Origin: Allostella vacuolata
GTDB taxonomy: Bacteria > Pseudomonadota > Alphaproteobacteria > ATCC43930 > Allostellaceae
Direction: 5' to 3'
DNA: 64,000 nucleotides
Assembly (NCBI GenBank): GCA_006739055.1
Contig: AP019702.1
Location: forward strand, 3,993,388-4,057,387
A program made the translations under genes and the position numbers. This document shows, piece after piece, positions 23,104-31,339 of this stretch. Position 1 is the first letter of the stretch, and each line of letters begins with the position of its first letter. The notes beneath the pieces were generated by a model. The model was not told the origin of the DNA. It was given only the letters and a program-made list of their open reading frames with translations, and made no database searches.

Positions 23104-24396
23104 ATGGTCTACGTCGAGATCGTCTTCGTCGTTCTGCTGACAATGCTGAACGGCGTCCTCGCCATGTCGGAACTGGCGGTCGTGTCGTCCCGCCGCGCCC
23201 GGCTGGAACACATGGCCGGCGCCGGCGATCGGGGGGCACGCGCGGCCCTCAAGCTGATCGACGACCCCGGCCGCTTCCTGTCCACGGTACAGATCGGCAT
23301 CACCCTGATCGGCATCCTGGCCGGCGCGGTCAGCGGCGCCACCCTGGCCGACCGGCTGGGCGACTGGCTCGACACCTTCGCGCCCCTGGCCGGGCGCGGC
23401 GACACCATCGCCATCCCGCTGGTGGTCGTCAGCATCACCTACCTGTCGCTGGTGGTGGGCGAACTGGTGCCCAAGCGCATCGCCATGAGCAACCCCGAGC
23501 GGGTCGCCGCCATGGTCGCCCGGCCGATGTTCAAGATGTCGCAGATCGCCGCACCGGCCGTCTGGCTGCTGCGGGTCTCGACCGAGGCCGCCCTGCGGCT
23601 CCTGCGCATCCCGCCGACGCAGAGCTCGACGGTCACCGAGGAGGAGGTCAAGTCGCTCATCGCCGAGGGCACCCGGGCCGGCATCTTCGTGCCGCAGGAG
23701 AAGGCGATGATCGAGGGCGTGCTCCGCTTGGCCGACCGGCCGGTGGTGGCGATCATGACGCCGCGCCAGGACGTCATGTGGGTCGACATCGACGCCAGCC
23801 CGGAGGCGGCCCGGCGCATCCTGGCCGACAGCCGCTTCTCGCGCCTGCCGGTCTGCGAGGGCGCGGTCGACCATGCGGTCGGCGTCGTCCACACCAAGAC
23901 GCTGCTGCCCAAGGCCCTGCGCGGCGAGCCGATCGAGCTGAAGGAGAGCATGGTCCCGGCGCTGATCGTGCCCGAATCGACGCCCGTCCTGGCCCTGCTC
24001 GACCGCTTCCGGCGCGAGGGCGTGCACATGGCGATCATCGTCGACGAGTACGGCACCACCCAGGGCATCGCCACGCCGACCGACATCCTGCAGGCGATCG
24101 CCGGCCACCTGGCCGAGACCGGCGAGGACGAGGGCTCGTCGCTGGTCCGCCGCGCCGACGGCACCTGGCTGGTCGACGGACGCCTGCCGATCGACGAGTT
24201 CGAGGACCGGGTCGGACTGCGCGGCCTGTCCGGCTCGGGCGACTTCCACACCGTCGGCGGCTTCGTGCTGAACCGCCTCGGCCACCTGCCCGCGGTCGGC
24301 GAGAGCTTCGAGGAGCTCGGCGCCCGCTTCGAGGTGATCGACATGGACGGACGGCGCATCGACAAGGTCCTGGTGCAGCTGGCGCCGGAGGACTAG
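23104..24396 (+). CDS. CNNM/CBS/CorC-HlyC family membrane protein
   Basis: 430 residues. The N-terminal CNNM membrane domain (about 1-180) has helices VEIVFVVLLTMLNGVLAMSE, a TVQIGITLIGILAGAVSG stretch and VGELVPKRIAM. Paired CBS domains follow (about 200-330; IMTPRQDVMWVD and VDEYGTTQGIATPTDILQ). The C-terminal CorC_HlyC transporter-associated domain ends the protein (LPIDEFEDRVGL, VGGFVLNRLG). Relatives are annotated as hemolysin-like proteins, but the family is associated with divalent cation (Mg/Co) export. The toxin name should not be carried over. Confidence 0.93.
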   Translation: MVYVEIVFVVLLTMLNGVLAMSELAVVSSRRARLEHMAGAGDRGARAALKLIDDPGRFLSTVQIGITLIGILAGAVSGATLADRLGDWLDTFAPLAGRGDTIAIPLVVVSITYLSLVVGELVPKRIAMSNPERVAAMVARPMFKMSQIAAPAVWLLRVSTEAALRLLRIPPTQSSTVTEEEVKSLIAEGTRAGIFVPQEKAMIEGVLRLADRPVVAIMTPRQDVMWVDIDASPEAARRILADSRFSRLPVCEGAVDHAVGVVHTKTLLPKALRGEPIELKESMVPALIVPESTPVLALLDRFRREGVHMAIIVDEYGTTQGIATPTDILQAIAGHLAETGEDEGSSLVRRADGTWLVDGRLPIDEFEDRVGLRGLSGSGDFHTVGGFVLNRLGHLPAVGESFEELGARFEVIDMDGRRIDKVLVQLAPED

Positions 24397-24407
24397 GGCC
24401 CCTTCCC

Positions 24408-25259
24408 TCACCACCAGCGGCCGGTCCAGGCGGACCAGGCGACGCGGAGCGCACGCAGGCCGTCCGGGTGCTGCAGGGCCGGCGCGAACGGGTTCCAGCC
24501 GGCACCGGCCAGGCGGCGCAGATGGGCGCGGGCGAGCCGGGCGGGCAGCAGGGCCGGCCGCAGCGCGCGCGGCGGGCCGAGCGCGCGGGCGGCGGCGAAG
24601 CGGGCGGCGGCGCGATCCGCCACCCGGCGAACGATCGGGGCCAGCTGGTCGTGCCCGCGGCCGGCGGCGATGTCGTGCGGCGTCAGGCCGGCCCGGGCGA
24701 ACTCGTCCGCCGGCAGGAACACCTCGTTGCGCCGGGCGCGGAAGGGCAGCGCGCGGAGGATGCCGACCAGCGCCCAGCCGGTGCCGACCTCGACCGCAGC
24801 CGCGCCGGCCGCCCCCTGCCCCAGCGCCTCGGCCAGTGCTTGCCCGACGGCGCCGCCGGTCGCGCGGGCATAGGCTTCCAGCCCCTCCAGGGTGGCCGGC
24901 GGGTCTTCCTCCAGGTCGAGCTGGCGGCCGGCGATCATCGCCCGCAGGCTGTCCGGCCGGACCCCGCCCCCGGCGATGGCCGCGGCCAGCGCGGGCACGA
25001 TTTCGGCGGTCGCGGGCGGCCGGCCCTCCTCCAGTGCGGTCACCGCGTCCTCCCACCATTGCAGGCGGATCCAGCCCAGCGTCGCGTCCGACACCACCTC
25101 GCGGGTCCGGGCGATCTCGTGCTCCAGCGCCAGCACGGCGAACAGATGCTCGCGCCGCCCGGCCGGCGCGGTGAGCGCAGCCAGGAAGCGTTCCGGGTCG
25201 TTGCGGCGGGCGCTGGAGCCGGCCGGGGAGAGCGGCGGGCGGGCGGAAGAGGCGGGCAT
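24408..25259 (-). CDS. Squalene/phytoene-synthase-fold protein, NDUFAF6-like
   Basis: 283 residues of the trans-isoprenyl synthase head-to-head fold. HLFAVLALEHEIARTREVV and LGWIRLQWWEDAV match the subgroup that includes mitochondrial complex I assembly factor NDUFAF6. The Asp-rich Mg-diphosphate motifs of real phytoene synthases are absent: the first reads EHEIARTRE, and the second region reads VGILRALPFRARRNEVFLP. Prenyl synthase activity is therefore unlikely. It is convergent with the CNNM gene and divergent from another protein of the same fold at 25342. Confidence 0.78.
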   Translation of the reverse strand: MPASSARPPLSPAGSSARRNDPERFLAALTAPAGRREHLFAVLALEHEIARTREVVSDATLGWIRLQWWEDAVTALEEGRPPATAEIVPALAAAIAGGGVRPDSLRAMIAGRQLDLEEDPPATLEGLEAYARATGGAVGQALAEALGQGAAGAAAVEVGTGWALVGILRALPFRARRNEVFLPADEFARAGLTPHDIAAGRGHDQLAPIVRRVADRAAARFAAARALGPPRALRPALLPARLARAHLRRLAGAGWNPFAPALQHPDGLRALRVAWSAWTGRWW

Positions 25260-25341
25260 GGAGCGGAAGGCGCTTTGTCGGTGGCGGCGGGAGGGGCTAA
25301 GCTAGCGGACTTCGTTCGCAGTTGCTCGGCCGGCATACCCG

Positions 25342-26214
25342 ATGCGTCACGAAACACCCTTGCTCACTCCGGCGGCCGATCGGCGGCGGCGCGGCGCCGT
25401 CGCCTTCGCCGGCCGCCCGGTCGGGCGCGGGGCCAGCCCCTGGCCGGCACGCTACATGACGGGTCCGCAGCGCGCCGCGCTGCTGGCGCTGGACCGGCTC
25501 CACCGGCTGCTCGACGACCTGGCCGATTCGGACCTCGCGGCGGACGACCGCCTGTCGATCCTGGCGACGGTGCGCGAGGACCTGGGGCAGCTCGCGACCG
25601 GCGGCGACGCGGGCGGCAGCCTGGGCCGGCTGCTGGCGCCGCTGATGGCGCTCCGGCCGCCGGCCGAGGAGCTGGAGGCGCTGGTCGACGCCCGGCGCAT
25701 GGCCGTCGACGGCCGGATGCGCGCGCCGTCGGTCGCCGACCTGCGCCTCTATGTCCGCCGGCGCCAGGGCGGGCTCGCCTTCCTCGGCCTGCACTGCCTC
25801 GACCTCGATGCCCCGGCGCTCGACCGGGTCGTGCTGCCGCTGGGCGAGGCGCTCGGCATGACCGAGATCCTGCTCGACCTCGGCCGCGACGCCGGCCAGG
25901 GCCGCCTGATGCTGACGCGCGAGGCCCTGGCGGAGGCCGGCATTCCGGCCGTCGACCCGGCCGCCGCCCTGCGCCATCCCCGCATCGGCCAGGCCTGCCG
26001 GACCCTGGCGCGCCTTGCCGACGAGCGTTTCGAGGCCGCCGGTGGCCGGCTCGCCGGCAACCATCCGCGCACCTGGCCGTTACGATTCCTGATGCAGAGC
26101 CAGCGCCGGTTGCTGCACCGGGTGATCCGCCGGGGATGGCAGGATCTCGACCGCCGGCCGCAGCTGGGTGCGGTCGAATCCTTGCTCCTGATGGTGCGCG
26201 CCCGCTACGGATGA
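25342..26214 (+). CDS. Divergent squalene/phytoene-synthase-like protein
   Basis: 290 residues. Unlike its divergent neighbour it keeps Asp-rich stretches: LLDDLADSD (about 55-63) and DLGRDAGQGRLMLTREAL, which resembles the second aspartate motif and GRxYLPxE of presqualene/phytoene synthases (HpnD-like). The C-terminal FLMQSQRRLLHRVIRRGW also fits the family. Sequence is otherwise divergent, so both a hopanoid/carotenoid enzyme and a non-catalytic relative are possible. No other isoprenoid gene is nearby. Divergent promoters would lie in 25260-25341. Confidence 0.6.
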   Translation: MRHETPLLTPAADRRRRGAVAFAGRPVGRGASPWPARYMTGPQRAALLALDRLHRLLDDLADSDLAADDRLSILATVREDLGQLATGGDAGGSLGRLLAPLMALRPPAEELEALVDARRMAVDGRMRAPSVADLRLYVRRRQGGLAFLGLHCLDLDAPALDRVVLPLGEALGMTEILLDLGRDAGQGRLMLTREALAEAGIPAVDPAAALRHPRIGQACRTLARLADERFEAAGGRLAGNHPRTWPLRFLMQSQRRLLHRVIRRGWQDLDRRPQLGAVESLLLMVRARYG

Positions 26215-26304
26215 GCGCGTCTGCGCTTCACAAGCCAACCGCCCCGGCCTATCAGATGGGGCAACCGACTTTCCTCCCTGACCCTGCCCAACAAGAGGTG
26301 ACGC

Positions 26305-26898
26305 ATGGCCTTCGAACTGCCCCCGCTTCCCTACGCGCCCAACGCGCTCGAGCCGCACATGTCGGCCAACACCTTCAGCTTCCACCATGCGAAGCACCAT
26401 CAGGCGTATGTCACCAACCTGAACAACCTGATCAAGGACACGCCGCTCGCCGACAAGTCGCTGGAGGAGATCATCCAGGCGACCGCGGCCGACGCCTCCA
26501 AGGCGGGCGTGTTCAACAACGCCGCCCAGGTGTGGAACCACACCTTCTTCTGGAACTCCATGAAGCCGTCGGGCGGCGGCGCCCCGTCGGGCGACCTGGC
26601 CGCCAAGATCGACGCCGCCTTCGGCAGCCTCGCCAAGTTCAAGGAAGAGTTCAAGGCGGCCGCGGTCGGCCAGTTCGGCTCCGGCTGGGCGTGGCTGGTG
26701 CTGGACGGCAGCGACCTGAAGATCGTCAAGACCGGCAATGCCGGCACCCCGATGACCAGCGGCCAGAAGGCCCTGCTCACGGTCGACGTGTGGGAGCACG
26801 CCTACTATCTCGACTACCAGAACCGCCGTCCGGACTTCGTCCAGACCTTCCTCGACCATCTGGTGAACTGGGATTTCGCGGCCAAGAATCTCGGCTGA
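26305..26898 (+). CDS. sodB: Superoxide dismutase, iron type
   Basis: Cytosolic homodimeric enzyme that dismutates superoxide. 197 residues. Metal ligands are His27 (FHHAKHHQAYV), His79 (VWNHTFFW), Asp161 and His165 (DVWEHAYYLDYQN). Gln in AAQVWNH is the diagnostic residue for Fe- rather than Mn-specific enzymes. AAGAGGT lies 7 bases before the ATG. It is followed by a clear intrinsic terminator and sits as a single transcription unit between the phytoene-synthase-fold genes and the secF cluster. Confidence 0.97.
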   Translation: MAFELPPLPYAPNALEPHMSANTFSFHHAKHHQAYVTNLNNLIKDTPLADKSLEEIIQATAADASKAGVFNNAAQVWNHTFFWNSMKPSGGGAPSGDLAAKIDAAFGSLAKFKEEFKAAAVGQFGSGWAWLVLDGSDLKIVKTGNAGTPMTSGQKALLTVDVWEHAYYLDYQNRRPDFVQTFLDHLVNWDFAAKNLG

Positions 26899-26919
26899 TT
26901 CCGGGTTCGCGCAGCGCCG

Positions 26920-26947
26920 GGGGCGGCTTCGGCCGCCCCTTTCGTTT
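26920..26947 (+). terminator. Intrinsic terminator of sodB
   Basis: GGGGCGGC and GCCGCCCC form a perfect 8-bp stem capped by the stable TTCG tetraloop and followed by TTTCGTTT. It begins 22 bases after the sodB stop and also faces the convergent Mth938 gene. Confidence 0.85.
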
Positions 26948-26959
26948 GTCCGCCGGCGT

Positions 26960-27334
26960 TCAGCCGAGCGCGACCAGGGCGGCGGCGACCAGGCGCCCTT
27001 CCATCATCAGCACGTTGTAGGTGCGGCAGGCGGCACCGGTGTCCATCACGTCGACCACGAGCCCGGCCGCGCGCAGCCGCTGGCGCTGGTCGGGCGGCAG
27101 CAGGACCATGCGCGGCCCCGCCCCGAACAGCAGCACCTCGGCGCCGCCGGCAGCCGCCAGGATCTCCGTGATCGTCGTCTCGTCGAGCGTGCCCGCGGTC
27201 GCCGACCAGGCGACGGTGGCGGCCGGCGTGATGATGATCGAGCCTGCATGCTCGACCCCGTTCACCCGGAAGCGGCCCGGGCCGTAGCCCTGGATGACCT
27301 GCCGGTCGGCCGGTATCTCCGGCAGGATCGCCAT
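26960..27334 (-). CDS. Mth938-domain protein (NDUFAF3-like)
   Basis: 124 residues of the DUF498/Mth938 fold: QVIQGYGPGRFRVNGVEHAG at the N-terminus, VLLFGAGPRM in the middle, and the closing MDTGAACRTYNVLMMEGR, which is the family's best-conserved segment. The human homologue NDUFAF3 assists complex I assembly; the bacterial role is not established. It lies 21 bases after secF on the same strand, so it is likely the last gene of a yajC-secD-secF-Mth938 operon. Confidence 0.9.
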   Translation of the reverse strand: MAILPEIPADRQVIQGYGPGRFRVNGVEHAGSIIITPAATVAWSATAGTLDETTITEILAAAGGAEVLLFGAGPRMVLLPPDQRQRLRAAGLVVDVMDTGAACRTYNVLMMEGRLVAAALVALG

Positions 27335-27355
27335 CGTTGGCGGGGGGCGACCGGC

Positions 27356-28300
27356 CTACGGCTTGGCCGCGGCCGGCGCCTCGTCCTCGTGGCGGTGGGC
27401 GTTGCCGGTGTCGCGGCCGGCCAGGTACCACTCCATCGGTGCTGCGACGTAGATCGTCGAATAGGTGCCGAGCACGACGCCCCAGGTCATGGCGACGGCG
27501 AAGCCGAACAGCACCTGTCCACCCAGGATGAGCAGCGCGAAGACCGCCAGGAAGACCAGGCCGTTGGTCACCACCGTGCGCGCCATCGTCTCGTTGATGC
27601 TGCGGTTGATGAGCTGGCGGAACGGCATCACCTTGTACTTGCGCAGGTTCTCGCGGATGCGGTCGTCAATGACGACGGTGTCGTTGATCGAGAAGCCGGC
27701 GATCGTCACCACCGCGGCCAGCACGTTGAGGTCGAACTGCAGCTGGGTGACGGAGAAGAACCCGACCGTGGTCAGGCAGTCGTGCAGGATCGCGACCACG
27801 CCCGACAGGCCGGCCCGCCAGCCGAAGCGCAGCGCCATGTAGCCCATGATGCCGGCCAGCGACAGGGTGACGGCCAGGATGCCGCCCGTCACCAGCTCGG
27901 CCCCGACCTTGGGCCCCACCACCTCGACCCGGCGATACTCGTAGCCGGTGCCGAGTGCCTGGCGCACGGCACCGACCGCCGCCATCTCCGCCTGTTCGCC
28001 GCCGTCCTGCCGTTCGATCCGGATCAGCACGTCGTTGGACGCGCCGAATTCCTGCAGGGCGACGTCGCCCAGGTTGAGTTCGCCGATCTTGCTGCGCATG
28101 TCGCCCAGGTTGGCCGGCCCCGGCGAACGCACCTCGATCAGGATGCCGCCCGCGAAATCGACCCCGAAGTTCAGCCCCTGCGTCGCCAGCGACACCACCG
28201 AGCCCAGGCACAAGAGCGCCGACAGCGCGAAGCACAGCTTGTGGAAGCGGAAGAAGTCGAGGTTCGGGACCTTCTTGACCAGCCGGATCGGCTTGAACAT
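27356..28300 (-). CDS. secF: Protein translocase subunit SecF
   Basis: Inner-membrane RND-type subunit that with SecD uses the proton gradient to pull exported proteins out on the periplasmic side. 314 residues with a first helix (LCFALSALLCLGSVVSLAT), a periplasmic domain starting GLNFGVDFAGGILIEVRSP, and five C-terminal helices including VVTIAGFSINDTVVIDDRIR, the conserved SecF motif. It starts 13 bases after the secD stop. No SecDF fusion is seen. Confidence 0.97.
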   Translation of the reverse strand: MFKPIRLVKKVPNLDFFRFHKLCFALSALLCLGSVVSLATQGLNFGVDFAGGILIEVRSPGPANLGDMRSKIGELNLGDVALQEFGASNDVLIRIERQDGGEQAEMAAVGAVRQALGTGYEYRRVEVVGPKVGAELVTGGILAVTLSLAGIMGYMALRFGWRAGLSGVVAILHDCLTTVGFFSVTQLQFDLNVLAAVVTIAGFSINDTVVIDDRIRENLRKYKVMPFRQLINRSINETMARTVVTNGLVFLAVFALLILGGQVLFGFAVAMTWGVVLGTYSTIYVAAPMEWYLAGRDTGNAHRHEDEAPAAAKP

Positions 28301-28313
28301 CGCTATCTGCCGT

Positions 28314-29891
28314 TCAAATGGGAAGGACCGCGGGCCGCGCCCGCTTCAGCCAGAACACCACGATGAGGCGGGTCAGGCTGATTGCCGTGAACATCGAGGC
28401 AATGATGCCGATCGAGAGCGTGACCGCGAAGCCGCGCACCGCCCCGGAGCCGAACGCATAGAGCAGCACGGCCGCGATCAGGGTCGTGATGTTCGAATCG
28501 AGGATGGTGAGGAACGCCTTGGAGAACCCGCTGTCGACCGCCGAGAACGGCGTCCGGCCGAGGGTCGTCTCTTCACGGATGCGCTCGTAGATCAGCACGT
28601 TGGCATCGACCGCCATGGCGAGGCCGAGGACCAGTCCGGCGATGCCGGGCAGGGTCAGCGTCGCCTGCAGGACCGACATGACGGCCAGCGTGATGATCAG
28701 GTTCAGCAGCAGGGCGATGTTGGCGATGAGGCCGAAGAAGCCGTAGCCCAGCACCATCAGGACGCAGATCAGCAGGTAGCCGACGATGCAGGCGATGGTG
28801 CCGGCACGGATCGAATCGCTGCCGAGGTCCGGGCCGACCGTGCGCTCTTCCAGCACGTTGAGCGGCGCCGGCAGGGCGCCCGCCCGCAGCAGCAGGGCCA
28901 GGTCGTTGGCCGACTGCGCGGTGAAGCTGCCGGAGATCTGGCCCGAGCCGCCGAGGATCGCCTCGCGGATCACCGGCGCGCTGATCACCTTGCCGTCGAG
29001 CACGATCGCGAACAGGCGCCCGACATTGGCCTTGGTCACATCGCCGAAGCGCCGTGCGCCGTTGGAATCGAAGCGGAAATTGACGACCCATTCGCCGGTC
29101 TGGGCGTTGTTGCCGGCCTGGGCGTTGGTCAGCATGTCGCCCGACACCATGGCCCGGCGCTGCACCACATACTGGCGCGGCTGCCCGCCCTCGCGCTCCT
29201 CGGACGGCAGCAGCTCGGTGCCGGGCGGCAGCCGGCCGCGGCGCGCTTCCTCGATCGACGCGTTCATGTCGACCAGGCGGAAGGTCATCTTGGCGGTACG
29301 GCCCAGCAGCTGCTTGACGCGCTGCGGGTCGTCGATGCCGGGCAGCTGCAGCAGGATGCGGTTCAGGCCCTGGCGCTGGACGGACGGCTCCTTGGTGCCG
29401 GTCTCGTCGACCCGGCGGCGGACGATCTCGATCGACTGGTCGACGGCCGCCCGGCGCAGGTCGTTCAGCACCCGCTCGGGATAGCGCAGGGTGAAGCGGC
29501 CGTCGGGGGTGGCCGTGATCTCCGCGTCGGCGTCGCCCTCGCGCAGCAGCCGGCGCGCCTCCTCGATGCGGGCGGGGTCGCGCAGGGTGAAGGAAACCGC
29601 GTCGTCGCGCGCCGCGAGGTCGGTATAGCCGATCTGCGGCTGGCGGAAGGCGGTGCGCACCAGATCCTGCAGGTTGGCGATCCGCTCGCGCGTGACGACC
29701 GCGGTATCGACCTCGAGCAGCAGGTGCGAGCCGCCCTGCAGGTCGAGCCCGAGGCTGACCTGCTGGTGCGGCAGCCAGGTGGGAAGGCTCTCCGCCACCT
29801 GCCGGGGCAGGAGGTTGGGGGCCGCGTAGAGCAGACCCGCCAGGGCGGCGAGAAGGATGATCGCCGCCTTCCAGCGGGGAATGATCAGCAT
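28314..29891 (-). CDS. secD: Protein translocase subunit SecD
   Basis: 525 residues. After one N-terminal helix comes the LGLDLQGGSHLLLEVD motif that opens the periplasmic P1 domain. The C-terminal membrane half includes IAGLVLGLAMAVDANVLIYE, the conserved RND helix holding the essential acidic residues, then REETTLGRTPFSAVDSGFSK. It forms a complex with SecF, encoded 13 bases downstream, and with YajC, encoded just upstream. Confidence 0.98.
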   Translation of the reverse strand: MLIIPRWKAAIILLAALAGLLYAAPNLLPRQVAESLPTWLPHQQVSLGLDLQGGSHLLLEVDTAVVTRERIANLQDLVRTAFRQPQIGYTDLAARDDAVSFTLRDPARIEEARRLLREGDADAEITATPDGRFTLRYPERVLNDLRRAAVDQSIEIVRRRVDETGTKEPSVQRQGLNRILLQLPGIDDPQRVKQLLGRTAKMTFRLVDMNASIEEARRGRLPPGTELLPSEEREGGQPRQYVVQRRAMVSGDMLTNAQAGNNAQTGEWVVNFRFDSNGARRFGDVTKANVGRLFAIVLDGKVISAPVIREAILGGSGQISGSFTAQSANDLALLLRAGALPAPLNVLEERTVGPDLGSDSIRAGTIACIVGYLLICVLMVLGYGFFGLIANIALLLNLIITLAVMSVLQATLTLPGIAGLVLGLAMAVDANVLIYERIREETTLGRTPFSAVDSGFSKAFLTILDSNITTLIAAVLLYAFGSGAVRGFAVTLSIGIIASMFTAISLTRLIVVFWLKRARPAVLPI

Positions 29892-29916
29892 GGCGCGGCC
29901 GAACCCGGGTCTGCGG

Positions 29917-30288
29917 CTACTTGCCGGCCTTCGCCGGCTTCTCGGCCTCGGCCTCGTCGCCGGAGCCCTTGGCCTCGCCGGTGCCCTTGGTCAGGATCGA
30001 GGTGATCGTCCCGCGCAGAACCCGGACCCGGACGCCGTCGGCGATGTCGACCACCACCTCGTCGTCGTTGGGAACCCGGGCCACGGTGCCGATGATGCCG
30101 CCGCCGGTGACCACCTTGTCGCCGCGGCGCAGGGCGGCCAGCATCGCCTTGTGGTCCTTCATCCGCTTCTGCTGCGGCCGGATGAGGAGGAAGTAGAAGA
30201 CGACGAAGATCAGAACGAGCGGCGCCAGCGACATCAACATGTCCTGGCCGCCACCGGCCGCCTGGGCGTAGGCTGGCGAAATCAACAT
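29917..30288 (-). CDS. yajC: Preprotein translocase subunit YajC
   Basis: 123 residues from the ATG giving MLISPAYAQAAGGGQ. A single membrane helix (LAPLVLIFVVFYFLLIRPQ, about 22-40) is followed by QQKRMKDHKAMLAALRRGDK and the SH3-like VVTGGGIIGTVARV, the family signature. An acidic, lysine-rich tail ends the protein. First gene of the yajC-secD-secF cluster; its promoter must lie in 30289-30475, shared with the divergent DUF815 gene. Confidence 0.95.
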   Translation of the reverse strand: MLISPAYAQAAGGGQDMLMSLAPLVLIFVVFYFLLIRPQQKRMKDHKAMLAALRRGDKVVTGGGIIGTVARVPNDDEVVVDIADGVRVRVLRGTITSILTKGTGEAKGSGDEAEAEKPAKAGK

Positions 30289-30475
30289 ACCGCGGGACTC
30301 CTCTAAGGGCGGGCAACGGGAACAGCCGGCCCGTCCAACTGGCCAAGGCCGCGCATTAGGTAAGCGAGTTCCCCGCCCAGCGCAACCGACGAACCGTCGC
30401 CGGTTGACGCACCCGTCCGCCGGGTCGTATCTGCCGCGGCGACCCCAGGCCCCCACCCTACCCCTTCCGGAGACC

Positions 30476-31339
30476 ATGACGGACCAATCCACCGAGGCGC
30501 TGCTGCGCCGCATCGCCGACGCGCTCGAGCGCCTGGCCCCGCCGCCGCCGCCCGCGGTCGACCTGATGGCCTACGACGCCTATGTCTGGCACGCTGACGG
30601 CAGCCGGCTGGAGCCGGTGCCGCGGGTCAATCGCGTCGCCATGACCCTGCTGCGCGGCATCGACCGGCAGGCGGACACCCTGACCGACAACACCCGGCGC
30701 TTCGCCACCGGCCTGCCGGCCAACAACGCCCTGCTGTGGGGCGCCCGCGGCATGGGCAAGAGCTCGCTGGTGAAGGCGGTGCAGGCGACCATCGCGGCGG
30801 AATTCCCGGGCAGCCTGGCGCTGGTCGAGATCCACCGCGAGGATATCCCCTCGCTGCCGGCCCTGCTGGCGGCGCTGCGCGGGGTCGAGCGCCGCTTCAT
30901 CATCTTCTGCGACGACCTGTCGTTCGACGGCAACGACGCCAGCTACAAGTCGCTGAAGGCGGTGCTGGATGGCGGCGTCGAGGGCCGGCCGGCCAACATC
31001 GTCTTCTATGCCACCTCGAACCGGCGCCACCTGCTGTCGCGCGACATGATCGAGAACGAGCGGTCGACCGCCATCAACCCCGGCGAGGCGGTGGAGGAGA
31101 AGGTGTCGCTGTCCGACCGTTTCGGGCTGTGGCTCGGCTTCCACCATTGCGACCAGGACACCTACATGGCGATGGTGGACGGCTACGCCCGCCATTACGG
31201 CATCGAGATCGCGGCCGACCAGCTGCGGCGCGAGGCCAACGAGTGGTCGGTCACCCGCGGCTCCCGCTCCGGCCGGGTCGCCTGGCAGTTCATCCAGGAC
31301 CTGGCAGGGCGGCAAGCAAAGGCGATGGACGCCTCCTGA
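30476..31339 (+). CDS. DUF815 AAA-type ATPase
   Basis: 287 residues from the ATG preceded by CGGAG; an upstream in-frame ATG has no such site. Walker A is GARGMGKSS (89-97) and Walker B is RFIIFCDDLSF. EGRPANIVFYATSNRRHLL is the sensor-1 region, and LSDRFGLWLGFHHCDQDTY is typical of DUF815. The cellular role is not established. It converges with the M23/LysM gene, and the last 50 bases of the two coding regions overlap in antisense. Confidence 0.9.
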   Translation: MTDQSTEALLRRIADALERLAPPPPPAVDLMAYDAYVWHADGSRLEPVPRVNRVAMTLLRGIDRQADTLTDNTRRFATGLPANNALLWGARGMGKSSLVKAVQATIAAEFPGSLALVEIHREDIPSLPALLAALRGVERRFIIFCDDLSFDGNDASYKSLKAVLDGGVEGRPANIVFYATSNRRHLLSRDMIENERSTAINPGEAVEEKVSLSDRFGLWLGFHHCDQDTYMAMVDGYARHYGIEIAADQLRREANEWSVTRGSRSGRVAWQFIQDLAGRQAKAMDAS

